From MFD09286-c1 sp963701015 (GTDB taxonomy: Bacteria; Bacteroidota; Bacteroidia; Bacteroidales; DTGW01): 64,000 bases of DNA. Positions 7,610 to 16,641 of the stretch are shown piece after piece. Below the pieces are notes generated by a model, which did not search any database, had not been told where the DNA came from, and was given only the letters and a program-made list of their open reading frames with translations. Location: NCBI GenBank assembly GCA_963701015.1, contig OY969556.1, forward strand, positions 3,534,001 through 3,598,000, read 5' to 3'. Numbering within the stretch: position 1 is the stretch's first letter; the number at the start of each line of letters is the position of its first letter. The position numbers and the translations under genes were made by a program.

Positions 7610-10609
7610 ATGTCCGAAAACCAAATAGAAGAAAACCTTATCAAGCAACTAACTGAGTTGAAGTACAACTATCGACCTGATATAGTTGATAGAAAAACGC
7701 TTGAACAGAACTTCAAAAATAAGTTTGAAACACTGAATCGTGTTCATCTTACAGAAAGCGAATTTTTACGTTTGCGTGAAGAAATTATTAATCCTGATCT
7801 ATTTGTAGCATCTAAGATGCTTCGTGAAAGAAACTACTTTCAACGTGAAGACGGCACTCCTTTACATTATACCTTAGTAAACATCAAGGATTGGTGCAAA
7901 AATGATTATGAAGTTATCAATCAATTACGCATCAATACTGAAAATAGTAATCACCGGTACGACATTATTTTACTGATTAATGGATTGCCTGTTGTTCAAA
8001 TTGAATTAAAAAAAATAGACATTTCGCCACGAAAAGCTATGCAGCAAATTGTGGACTATAAAAATGATTCTGGAAACGGATATAGCAATACATTGATGTG
8101 TTTCATGCAGTTGTTTATTGTAAGCAACAGCAACAAAACTTATTATTTTGCGAATAATAAAAACCAGCATTTCAGTTTCAATGCCGATGAACAGTTTTTA
8201 CCTATTTACGAATTAGCAGACGAAAACAATAAGAAAATTAACTATTTGGAAGAGTTTGCTGAAAAGTTTCTTAAAAAATGCACCCTTGGCGAAATGATAA
8301 GCAAGTATATGGTTTTGGTCGAAAGCGAACAGAAATTACTTGTGATGCGACCGTATCAAATTTATGCGGTAAAAGCAATAGTTGATTGCATACAACAAAA
8401 TCGGGGCAATGGCTATATATGGCACACTACAGGTAGTGGCAAAACTCTCACTTCTTTCAAAGCTTCTACCCTGTTAAAAGACAATCCCGATATTGAAAAA
8501 TGCCTTTTTGTGGTTGACCGTAAAGACCTTGACCGACAAACCCGTGAAGAGTTCAATAAATTTCAAGAGGGCAGCGTTGAAGAAAACACCAATACCGAAA
8601 CATTGGTGAAGCGTTTACTATCTACCGACTACGCCGACAAGGTTATTGTTACCACTATTCAAAAATTAGGGTTGGCTTTAGATGGCACTTATAAGAAAAA
8701 CTACAAAGAACGCTTAGAGCCATTGAGCAAAAAGCGTGTTGTTTTCATATTTGACGAGTGCCACCGTTCACAGTTTGGCGATAATCACAAAGCCATAAAA
8801 GAGTTTTTCCCGAATGCTCAATTATTTGGTTTTACTGGTACACCTATATTTGATGAAAATGCTACTTATAAGATTAGAGAAGATGAATATGGTGCATATA
8901 ATACTACTGAGGATATATTTCAAAAAAGATTACACGCATACACCATTACCCACGCCATAGACGATAGAACCGTTCTTAAATTTCATATTGATTATTTCAA
9001 AGGCAAAGGCACTCAAAACCCCAAGCCTGGCGAACCTATTGCTCAACAGGCAGTAGTTGAAGCCATTCTCGACAAGCACAATGCAGCTACCAATTCAAGA
9101 CGTTTCAATGCAACACTTGCAACGGCTTCTATCAATAATGCCATTGAATATTATCAGTTATTCAAAACCATCCAAAAACAGAAGCAAGTAGAAAACGAGG
9201 ATTACATTTCACTTAATATTGCTTGTGTATTCTCCCCGCCATCTCAATTAATTGCTAAAGATGGCGACCAACAAAGTCAAAAGAATGCAGCAGACATAAA
9301 ACAACTTCAAGAAGATTTAACGCAGGAGAAAGAAGACAACAAACAAAATCCTGAAGAAAAGAAAAATGCTTTAATAGAAATTATTGCCGACTACAATTTG
9401 CAGTTTGGAACGAATCACTCTATAAATGAATTTGATTTGTACTATCAAGATGTGCAACGGCGCATCAAAGACCAAAAATATAGCAACAAAGACTATCCGC
9501 ACAAAAACAAAATTGACATTACCATAGTGGTAGATATGTTGCTCACAGGTTTTGACTCCAAATACCTCAATACTTTGTATGTGGACAAAAACCTGAAATA
9601 CCACGGATTGATACAGGCATTTTCCCGCACCAACCGTGTACTGAATGACACCAAGCCCTACGGGAATATTTTGGATTTCCGTTCACAACAAGATGCCGTA
9701 AATCAAGCAATTGCACTATTTTCAGGTGAAGACAGTGGAAAAGCAAAAGAAATTTGGTTGGTTGACCCTGCACCTGTTGTGATTGATAAATACAAACAAG
9801 CAGTTGAAGCCTTGGGCGTTTTTATGAAAGAACACGATTTGTCAAACGAACCACAAGAAGTGTATAACCTGCAAGGTGATGCTACTCGCATAGCGTTTGT
9901 AAAAAATTTTAAGGAAGTACAACGGTTAAAAACCCAATTAGACCAATACACCGACTTAGACGAAACACAACAAGCCAAAATTGAAGCCATTTTGCCTAAG
10001 GAAGCCTTACAAGAGTTTAAAAGCTCATATATAGAAACTGCCAAGCAATTGAGACTAATACAGCAAAAAGATGGCGACCAGGCACCTCCCGAAGTGCAAC
10101 AATTAGATTTTGAATTTGTGCTTTTTGCTTCTGCCATTATTGATTACGACTATATAATGAACCTGATAGCCGACAGTACGCAAAAGAAACCAGCAAAGCA
10201 AAAGATGACCAAAATACAGGTGATTAGCATACTGAGTGCTAATGCCAACCTGATGGACGAGCAGGAAGATTTAACGGAATACATTAATGGGCTTGACTGG
10301 AATAGTGGACAAGATGTAAACACTTTACGAAAAGGGTACGAAACTTTTAGAGTCGTGAAAAATGAAAAGGAATTAGCTACCATAGCCCACAAACACGGAT
10401 TGCAAACGTCAGACTTAAAAACTTTTGTAGCTAAAATAATGAGCCGAATGATTTTTGACGGGGAAAAACTCACTGACTTATTAGAACCACTTGAACTAAG
10501 CTGGAAAGAACGCAGGGTAAAAGAACTGGCTTTAATGGAAGACTTAGTACCCCAATTAAAAAAAATAGCCCAAGGGCGTGACATATCAGGATTAGCAGCT
10601 TATGAGTAA
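7610..10609 (+). CDS. hsdR: Type I restriction enzyme R subunit
   Basis: 999 residues, the usual length. It is the motor and nuclease subunit that translocates DNA and cuts unmodified DNA at a distance. The N-terminal PD-(D/E)xK nuclease shows D118 in RYDIILLING and E132-x-K134 in VVQIELKK. The SF2 helicase core has Walker A HTTGSGKT (272-279), motif II DECH (382-385), motif III FTGTP (408-412) and the late motif region IQAFSRTNRV. The C-terminal part is helical and would contact HsdM/HsdS. It is first in the operon hsdR-hsdS-ATPase-hsdM, and its stop codon overlaps hsdS by 8 bp, suggesting translational coupling. The reading frame is intact with all motifs present, so it is probably active. 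Confidence 0.96.
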   Translation: MSENQIEENLIKQLTELKYNYRPDIVDRKTLEQNFKNKFETLNRVHLTESEFLRLREEIINPDLFVASKMLRERNYFQREDGTPLHYTLVNIKDWCKNDYEVINQLRINTENSNHRYDIILLINGLPVVQIELKKIDISPRKAMQQIVDYKNDSGNGYSNTLMCFMQLFIVSNSNKTYYFANNKNQHFSFNADEQFLPIYELADENNKKINYLEEFAEKFLKKCTLGEMISKYMVLVESEQKLLVMRPYQIYAVKAIVDCIQQNRGNGYIWHTTGSGKTLTSFKASTLLKDNPDIEKCLFVVDRKDLDRQTREEFNKFQEGSVEENTNTETLVKRLLSTDYADKVIVTTIQKLGLALDGTYKKNYKERLEPLSKKRVVFIFDECHRSQFGDNHKAIKEFFPNAQLFGFTGTPIFDENATYKIREDEYGAYNTTEDIFQKRLHAYTITHAIDDRTVLKFHIDYFKGKGTQNPKPGEPIAQQAVVEAILDKHNAATNSRRFNATLATASINNAIEYYQLFKTIQKQKQVENEDYISLNIACVFSPPSQLIAKDGDQQSQKNAADIKQLQEDLTQEKEDNKQNPEEKKNALIEIIADYNLQFGTNHSINEFDLYYQDVQRRIKDQKYSNKDYPHKNKIDITIVVDMLLTGFDSKYLNTLYVDKNLKYHGLIQAFSRTNRVLNDTKPYGNILDFRSQQDAVNQAIALFSGEDSGKAKEIWLVDPAPVVIDKYKQAVEALGVFMKEHDLSNEPQEVYNLQGDATRIAFVKNFKEVQRLKTQLDQYTDLDETQQAKIEAILPKEALQEFKSSYIETAKQLRLIQQKDGDQAPPEVQQLDFEFVLFASAIIDYDYIMNLIADSTQKKPAKQKMTKIQVISILSANANLMDEQEDLTEYINGLDWNSGQDVNTLRKGYETFRVVKNEKELATIAHKHGLQTSDLKTFVAKIMSRMIFDGEKLTDLLEPLELSWKERRVKELALMEDLVPQLKKIAQGRDISGLAAYE

Positions 10610-11873
10610 AGAGATAAATAAATTGATACCTGAATTGCGGTTTCCTGAATTTGAGAATGAGGGAGAATGGGAGGTAACGAAATTTGAAAAACTTTGCAAG
10701 TTTATTCGTGGCCCATTTGGAGGCGCTCTTAAAAAAGAAATTTTTGTCAAGGATGGTTATGCTGTTTATGAACAGTCACATGCTATCTACAATGACTTTA
10801 GCTCATTTAGATATTTCATAACAGAAGAGAAATTCAATGAGTTAAAACGCTTTTCAATACTTCCTTTTGATATTATAATGAGCTGTTCAGGTACTATGGG
10901 TAAGTTTGCTATAGTTCCAAAAGAGGCAAAAAAAGGAATTATAAACCAAGCTCTTTTAAAGTTAACTGTAAGAGAAGTCTATAATGTTAATTTCGTTAAA
11001 GAAATTTTGGAATTACCAGTTAATCAGGATAAGTTGTTATCTCAATCTGCTGGTGGTGCAATAAAGAATGTGGTTGAAGTTGCACAAATTAAAGAGATTA
11101 AGTTATCAATTCCCAAACTCAAAGAACAACAAAAAATCGCCTCATGTCTTTCTTCCTTAGATGCTGTAATTGCAGCCCATAGCCAAAAATTAGAAGCCTT
11201 AAAAGACCAAAAAAAAGGCTTATTGCAAAACCTTTTCCCACAAGAAGGTGAAACTGTGCCGAAATATCGTTTCCCTGAGTTTGTAAAAGATGAGGTGTGG
11301 GTGGAGAAAACTTTGGATGAAGTAGCAACATTTTTAAAAGGAAAAGGAATATCCAAAGCTGATATAGTTGAAAATGGGAGTTTACCATGTATCAGATATG
11401 GAGAACTTTATACCCACTACAAAGAAACTATTGGTATTATAAAATCTTATACGAATTTAAGTGCAGATGATTTAGTGTTAAGTCAAGCTAATGATGTAAT
11501 TATTCCAGCATCAGGTGAAACCCAAATTGATATTGCCACAGCATCTTGTGTCTTAGAAAAAGGAATCGCCCTTGGAGGTGATTTAAATATTATTAGGTCA
11601 AAGATTAATGGTGTTTTTTTATCTTATTACCTGAATAATGTTAAGAGAATGGATATAGCGCAATTGGCTCAAGGTATTTCAGTAGTTCATCTTTATCCTA
11701 ATCAATTAAAAACATTAATGATTAATATTCCGAAACCAAAGGAGCAAGAAAAAATCGCCAGTTGTCTTTCTTCTTTAGATGATTTATTCACGGCACAAAT
11801 GGAGAAAATAGAGCAATTGAAGCTGCACAAAAAGGGTTTGATGCAGGGCTTGTTTCCAAAAGTAATTGATTAA
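10602..11873 (+). CDS. hsdS: Type I restriction-modification specificity subunit
   Basis: 423 residues in two similar halves, each a target-recognition domain followed by a conserved helical spacer. The spacers read KEQQKIASCLSSLD ... KDQKKGLLQNLFP near residue 180-212 and KEQEKIASCLSSLD ... LHKKGLMQGLFP at the C-terminus. The two domains, which differ in sequence, read the two halves of a bipartite DNA site; the site itself cannot be predicted here. It overlaps hsdR by 8 bp and is followed after 3 bp by the ATPase gene. No second hsdS fragment, inverted repeat or invertase lies nearby, so shuffling-type phase variation is not indicated. Confidence 0.95.
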   Translation: MSKEINKLIPELRFPEFENEGEWEVTKFEKLCKFIRGPFGGALKKEIFVKDGYAVYEQSHAIYNDFSSFRYFITEEKFNELKRFSILPFDIIMSCSGTMGKFAIVPKEAKKGIINQALLKLTVREVYNVNFVKEILELPVNQDKLLSQSAGGAIKNVVEVAQIKEIKLSIPKLKEQQKIASCLSSLDAVIAAHSQKLEALKDQKKGLLQNLFPQEGETVPKYRFPEFVKDEVWVEKTLDEVATFLKGKGISKADIVENGSLPCIRYGELYTHYKETIGIIKSYTNLSADDLVLSQANDVIIPASGETQIDIATASCVLEKGIALGGDLNIIRSKINGVFLSYYLNNVKRMDIAQLAQGISVVHLYPNQLKTLMINIPKPKEQEKIASCLSSLDDLFTAQMEKIEQLKLHKKGLMQGLFPKVID

Positions 11874-11876
11874 AAT

Positions 11877-12998
11877 ATGAGCCCTAAAATCACAAATTAT
11901 AAATACAAAACACTAACCAATGTAGCAGTTAGGTTAAGAGATGATTTAAACGACCATCACTTTGTATTATTATATGCATATAATGGTACAGGAAAAACCC
12001 GCCTTTCAATGGAATTTAAAGATAGAAGCAAAAAGCGAAAGAAAAATCCTTTAACAGATACGCTTTATTATAATGCATACACAGAAGACCTTTTCCATTG
12101 GAACAATGACCTTGAAAATGATACTGAGAGGCATTTGATAATCAATAAAAATTCAAGATTTTTTGAAGGGTTCAGGGAATTAGCACTTGAAGAAAAAATA
12201 TTTAATTTTCTTGAACGATATGCTGATTTTAATTTTAATATAAATTACGATGATTGGCTCATTGTTTTTAGAAAGCAGGTTAAAAATCCAAAATACAAAC
12301 CTGAAACAGAGGAATTAGAATATATAACCCAAAACAACATTAAGGTATCAAGAGGTGAAGAAAATATTTTTATTTGGTGTATTTTTCTTGCTATATGTGA
12401 GTTAGCCATTGACGGTGACGAATCTTATAGTTGGGTAAAATATATTTATATTGATGATCCAATTTCTTCACTTGATGACAATAACGCCATTGCCGTAGCT
12501 AGTGATTTGGCTCAATTACTAAAAAGAGGAAAGGACAAAGTAAGAGTTGTTATCTCTTCGCACCATTCGTTATTTTTTAACGTAATGTATAACGAACTTA
12601 GGTCTATTGAGCATAAAAGCCATTTTTTACATAAGAACAGTTCGGAAGGGTATATATTGAGAGCTACAGATGACACCCCGTTTTTTCATCACGTTGCTTT
12701 GTTGACCGAATTAAAAAAAGCATCAGATACAGAAAAGATAAACACATATCATTTTAATATGTTACGTAGCGTCTTGGAAAAGACTTCAACTTTCTTTGGG
12801 TACGACGAATTTTCCAAATGTATATACGGTTTAGAAGATGAAGTGCTTTTTTCTCGTGCCTTAAATTTGTTAAGTCATGGAAAATATTCAATATACCAAC
12901 CTACTGAAATGAATGAAGATAACAAAGAGCTATTTAAAAGAATATTGAATGCGTTTTTGGAGAAACACAAATTTCAATTACCTGAAATATTTGCTTAA
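11877..12998 (+). CDS. PrrC-like anticodon nuclease / ABC-type ATPase
   Basis: 373 residues. The N-terminal ABC-type ATPase domain has Walker A AYNGTGKT (34-41), signature VSRGE (157-161), Walker B YIYIDD (189-194), D-loop SSLD (197-200) and H-loop SSHH (227-230). In the C-terminal part R297-x3-E301 lies in MLRSVLEKT and H334 in LLSHGK; the spacing E to H is 33, close to the Arg320-Glu324-His356 triad of E. coli PrrC (known from the literature). PrrC is a latent tRNA-Lys anticodon nuclease held silent by a type I restriction complex and set free when a phage inhibits restriction. The gene here sits inside the hsd operon, between hsdS and hsdM (gaps 3 and 11 bp), the same kind of context. Similar size (PrrC is about 396 residues). 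A plain AAA_13-type ATPase without nuclease activity cannot be excluded. Confidence 0.72.
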   Translation: MSPKITNYKYKTLTNVAVRLRDDLNDHHFVLLYAYNGTGKTRLSMEFKDRSKKRKKNPLTDTLYYNAYTEDLFHWNNDLENDTERHLIINKNSRFFEGFRELALEEKIFNFLERYADFNFNINYDDWLIVFRKQVKNPKYKPETEELEYITQNNIKVSRGEENIFIWCIFLAICELAIDGDESYSWVKYIYIDDPISSLDDNNAIAVASDLAQLLKRGKDKVRVVISSHHSLFFNVMYNELRSIEHKSHFLHKNSSEGYILRATDDTPFFHHVALLTELKKASDTEKINTYHFNMLRSVLEKTSTFFGYDEFSKCIYGLEDEVLFSRALNLLSHGKYSIYQPTEMNEDNKELFKRILNAFLEKHKFQLPEIFA

Positions 12999-13009
12999 AA
13001 AAATTACAA

Positions 13010-14659
13010 ATGACACAAAAAGAACAACAACAACTGGGTAAAACCCTTTGGAATATAGCCGATGAACTAAGAGGTGCAATGAATGCAGATGATTTTCGAG
13101 ATTATATGCTTTCGTTTCTTTTCCTTCGGTATTTATCATACAACTACGAAGAATCAGCAAAAAAGGAATTAGGAAAAGATTACCCTGATGATACTCTAAA
13201 GGATGTTATGTCAAAACTTAAAGTTAAAACACCTTTGGAGATTTGGTATAAAGAAAACCCAAAGGAAGTTGAAGATTTTGAAAAGCAAATGAGGCGTAAA
13301 GTTCATTATGTTATCAAACCACAACACCTATGGAGCAATATTACCGAATTGGCACGTACTCAAGATGGAGAGTTACTAAAAACTTTGGGGAAAGGTTTTA
13401 AATACATAGAAAATGAATCGTTTGAAGGTTCTTTTCAGGGTTTATTTTCTGAAATTAATTTGAACTCTGAAAAACTAGGAAAAACAGAAACGGAAAGAAA
13501 TAAAAAACTCTGTACCATCATTCAAAAAATTGCTGAAGGTATAGCAGATTTTTCAACAGATTCCGACACCCTTGGCGATGCTTATGAGTATTTAATTGGA
13601 CAGTTTGCCGCAGGTTCGGGTAAAAAAGCGGGCGAGTTTTATACGCCACAACAAATCTCAACCATCTTATCTGAAATCGTAACATTAGACAGTCAAGACC
13701 CAACAATGGGTAAGAAGAAAAAATTTGATAAAGTGCTTGATTTTGCTTGCGGTTCAGGTTCTTTATTGCTGAATGTAAGAAAACGAATAAAAGATAATGA
13801 CGGCACTATTGGCAAAATATATGGGCAGGAAAAGAACATAACTACTTACAACCTTGCCCGAATGAATATGCTTTTGCACGGTATGAAAGACACGGAGTTT
13901 GAGATATTTCACGGTGACACACTTCTCAATCAATGGGATATGCTCAACGAAATGAATCCATCTAAAAAAATTGAATTTGATGCTATTGTAGCTAATCCAC
14001 CGTTTAGTTTACGTTGGGAACCAGACGATACGTTGGCAGAAGACTTTCGTTTTAAAAGCTATGGTTTAGCGCCAAAATCAGCAGCCGACTTTGCTTTTTT
14101 ATTACATGGTTTTCACTTTCTTGGGAAAGAGGGTACAATGGCTATTATATTACCGCATGGTGTTTTATTCCGTGGCGGCGCAGAAGAAAAAATCCGTACC
14201 AAACTTTTAAAAGATAACAATATTGATACGGTAATTGGGTTGCCTTCAAACTTATTCTATTCAACTGGTATTCCTGTTTGTATTTTGATATTGAAAAAAT
14301 GCAAAAAGGAAGATGATGTACTTTTCATTAATGCCAGTGAACATTATGAAAAAGGCAAACGTCAAAACACCCTCAGAGAAGGCGAAGACGGTGAACCAAA
14401 CGATATTCAAAAAATTGTTGAAACATATCAATTCCGTCCTGAAAATGTTGAAAGATATGCTCGTAGAGTTTCAATGGAAGAAATCGAGAAGAACGGCTAC
14501 AATCTTAACATTTCAAGATATGTAAGTACATCATTTGACGAAGTACAGATTGACTTAAAAAAAGTAAACACAAAATTGACAGCAATAAATGAAAGTATAA
14601 AAACGAACACAGTTAAACACAATGAATTTTTGAAAGAGTTGGGATTACCCCCTATTTAA
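13010..14659 (+). CDS. hsdM: Type I restriction-modification DNA methyltransferase
   Basis: 549 residues. The N-terminal helical HsdM_N domain (WNIADELRGAMNADDFRDYM ...) is followed by an N6-adenine methyltransferase domain with the AdoMet-binding motif I DFACGSGSLLL (from residue 244) and the catalytic NPPF (329-332). The stretch GQFAAGSGKKAGEFYTPQQI before motif I is also family-typical. It transfers methyl groups to adenines in the site chosen by HsdS and is needed for both modification and restriction. It is last in the operon; placing the ATPase gene before hsdM is unusual but all four genes are closely packed on one strand. A hairpin terminator follows at 14728. Confidence 0.96.
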   Translation: MTQKEQQQLGKTLWNIADELRGAMNADDFRDYMLSFLFLRYLSYNYEESAKKELGKDYPDDTLKDVMSKLKVKTPLEIWYKENPKEVEDFEKQMRRKVHYVIKPQHLWSNITELARTQDGELLKTLGKGFKYIENESFEGSFQGLFSEINLNSEKLGKTETERNKKLCTIIQKIAEGIADFSTDSDTLGDAYEYLIGQFAAGSGKKAGEFYTPQQISTILSEIVTLDSQDPTMGKKKKFDKVLDFACGSGSLLLNVRKRIKDNDGTIGKIYGQEKNITTYNLARMNMLLHGMKDTEFEIFHGDTLLNQWDMLNEMNPSKKIEFDAIVANPPFSLRWEPDDTLAEDFRFKSYGLAPKSAADFAFLLHGFHFLGKEGTMAIILPHGVLFRGGAEEKIRTKLLKDNNIDTVIGLPSNLFYSTGIPVCILILKKCKKEDDVLFINASEHYEKGKRQNTLREGEDGEPNDIQKIVETYQFRPENVERYARRVSMEEIEKNGYNLNISRYVSTSFDEVQIDLKKVNTKLTAINESIKTNTVKHNEFLKELGLPPI

Positions 14660-14727
14660 TATTAAATTGGGTATGTTTTCTTTGCCCATAAAGTCCATTA
14701 GAATATATAATGTGGTTCCTTATTACC

Positions 14728-14778
14728 ATAAAGTTGATGTTGTTGTTGGTTAAGAATTTATGTCTTTATCAACTTTAT
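14728..14778 (+). terminator. Inverted repeat after hsdM, likely operon terminator
   Basis: ATAAAGTTGAT (14728-14738) and ATCAACTTTAT (14768-14778) are a perfect 11-bp inverted repeat with a 29-nt loop, followed by TTTTC. It separates the hsd operon from the next gene pair. Confidence 0.5.
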
Positions 14779-14868
14779 TTTCTGTGGTATACTAATCATT
14801 TATTAACAAACTGCCTCTTTTTATATGAATTTTTATTAACTTCATAGCTTCTTTTTCGTACAATTAAA

Positions 14869-14876
14869 TATATTTG
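14869..14876 (+). promoter_or_regulatory. -7 element upstream of the 14.9-kb gene pair
   Basis: TATATTTG matches TAnnTTTG and lies 51 bp before the ATG at 14927, after the hsd terminator hairpin. It suggests an independent promoter for the two-gene unit. Confidence 0.45.
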
Positions 14877-14926
14877 TACAGTTATAATTTACTCGCTTTT
14901 AAGTAAGTTTAATTAAATAAAACAAA

Positions 14927-15442
14927 ATGACTGATTCACTTTATGCTGAAAATATTGACTTTTTAGCTGCAAATAAAAAGGATGAGGAATTTTTTAATTC
15001 AAGTGAAGCACACGCCCAAATAGTTTTATCATCTATGGTGAAATATTCCAATAAAGATGTTAATATCTATTGTGGGAACATGTGTACTGACGTTTCTAAT
15101 GACCCTACGTATTTAAAAGAAATCAAATCATTTTTAGATGACCGTAATGGCACTATTAATGTATTATTGTGTGATTATAACGATTCATTTAAAGAAAAAG
15201 AAATATATAAATTATTGTCTGCTTACATTCCTTTAAAGGTTAAAGTAAAAAAGACAAAAAAGGTACTCTTATTTAATAACAAACCTGTTCATTTTACTAT
15301 ATCAGACAGCTCAGCTTTTCGTTTAGAAACAGACATTGATGCTAAAATGGCTAGGGGTAATTTCAATGACCCTAACAGTGCAATTAAATTAAACGAGTAT
15401 TTTTTTACTTTATTTAATCAACAGGCCAGCACTGAAGTTTAA
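14927..15442 (+). CDS. Uncharacterised soluble protein, partner of membrane protein
   Basis: 171 residues, no signal peptide, no membrane segment. The middle alternates predicted strands and helices (DVNIYCGNM, INVLLCDY, VKVKKTKKVLLF). The end reads HFTISDSSAFRLETD ... GNFNDPNSAIKLNEYFF, which resembles the last strand-and-helix unit of phospholipase-D-like folds that lack the HKD motif. This is a weak pattern impression; no HKD is present. It is first of a two-gene unit with its own promoter and terminator-separated from hsd; the second gene, 14 bp on, encodes a membrane protein. A sensor or regulator paired with a membrane effector is a possible reading, unproved. Confidence 0.6.
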   Translation: MTDSLYAENIDFLAANKKDEEFFNSSEAHAQIVLSSMVKYSNKDVNIYCGNMCTDVSNDPTYLKEIKSFLDDRNGTINVLLCDYNDSFKEKEIYKLLSAYIPLKVKVKKTKKVLLFNNKPVHFTISDSSAFRLETDIDAKMARGNFNDPNSAIKLNEYFFTLFNQQASTEV

Positions 15443-15456
15443 ATTTAAAGCTTAAA

Positions 15457-16407
15457 ATGTCGTTACTTAACACAATCTCAGATTATACTGACATAATTGC
15501 TATTTCAATAGGTTTAAATCTTGCTTATGTTATTATAACTAACTACACATTAAAAGGTAATGATAATAAAGCAAGTTTTTTCGACATACTATCTCTATAT
15601 GTTGATAGTGCTATAAGTCGTATAGTTAAGAGAAAATCAAAAAAGTTAATTACATTAAAAAATCTACAACTTAAGCTTGAATATTATTTAGCTTCAAAAT
15701 CTTCAAATAACAGTGAAAAAAAAGCTATTGTAAAGAATATTGATGATGAGCTCAAAAATATTGACACATCAGTAAATGATTTAATTGAGAATAAAAAAAT
15801 AAAAGTTAAAAGAGCTATAAGAGCTAAATACTATTCTCATATTTCATTATTACTTGCAACTTATGGTATTTTTATTCTTTTCTTATCTCCTTTAGAAAAA
15901 AGAATTTTTCTAAGCTTTAACAGCATATTAGTTTATTTAAATTTTATCACTTTTTTTTGTGTCATACATTCAATTATTTGGGAATTTCAAACTCTTTATA
16001 TAAAAATTAAGAAACTAAGTATATTAAATACTATTATTTGTGATTTGAGTAATTTATTAGCTCCAAGATTTCGCAACATTATATATTCTCAATTTATTTT
16101 TATTATAGCTTTAATAATTGCTATTTATTGTAAATATTTTAATACTTATGTTGCCTTGAAATTTCCATTTTTTTATAGAAATGCTTTAGTATTTGCAACG
16201 GTTTTACTTTTTTCAAATTTTATATTTTATACAATTTTTTGTTTTATTCGTGTTGAAATTGTTGTAAGTCGCTTTAAACGAAAATTAAAAGCTCTTGATA
16301 TTTCAAATAAAGTAATAACTTACAATGGCCTGTTAGCTCCTATATTAAAGGATTTAGAAAATGACCCATTAGTTGTTGTTTCAGAAATTGTTTTAACACA
16401 GAAATAG
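15457..16407 (+). CDS. Uncharacterised membrane protein with cytoplasmic helical domain
   Basis: 316 residues. Hydrophobic segments at about 12-30, 127-144, 152-175, 209-227 and 241-265 suggest five membrane helices. Residues ~55-125 form a charged, lysine-rich, probably coiled cytoplasmic region between the first and second helices, and residues 270-316 a second cytoplasmic tail. No transporter, channel or SLATT signature recognised. Very AT-rich, like the rest of the island cargo. Gap of 14 bp from the soluble partner points to one operon. Because it lies between a restriction system and a nuclease gene, a membrane effector of a defence module is a reasonable guess, but not more. Confidence 0.6.
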   Translation: MSLLNTISDYTDIIAISIGLNLAYVIITNYTLKGNDNKASFFDILSLYVDSAISRIVKRKSKKLITLKNLQLKLEYYLASKSSNNSEKKAIVKNIDDELKNIDTSVNDLIENKKIKVKRAIRAKYYSHISLLLATYGIFILFLSPLEKRIFLSFNSILVYLNFITFFCVIHSIIWEFQTLYIKIKKLSILNTIICDLSNLLAPRFRNIIYSQFIFIIALIIAIYCKYFNTYVALKFPFFYRNALVFATVLLFSNFIFYTIFCFIRVEIVVSRFKRKLKALDISNKVITYNGLLAPILKDLENDPLVVVSEIVLTQK

Positions 16408-16641
16408 TAAGTGGCTTAACATTTAGTTGCATGTAATCCATGTCAAATAGAAAATTTTCTAATTTTCCAAATCAAATATTCCTCACCGCACTAGCAGGTT
16501 ACATTGGCTTTAATATTGGCAAAGCCTAATCCAATTATAAGTTGTGGCAAAACAGGTATTTTCACGGCAAACAATACTAAATTTTGAATTATACTGTTAT
16601 AAGTTGTTATTTTATGGTTGTAATAAATTCTTTAAAACTCC

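Noticed and set aside
10602..11873. Phase-variable hsdS
   Set aside because: Only one hsdS is present, with no silent fragment, inverted repeat or adjacent invertase; the element's recombinase is 6 kb away and linked to att sites.
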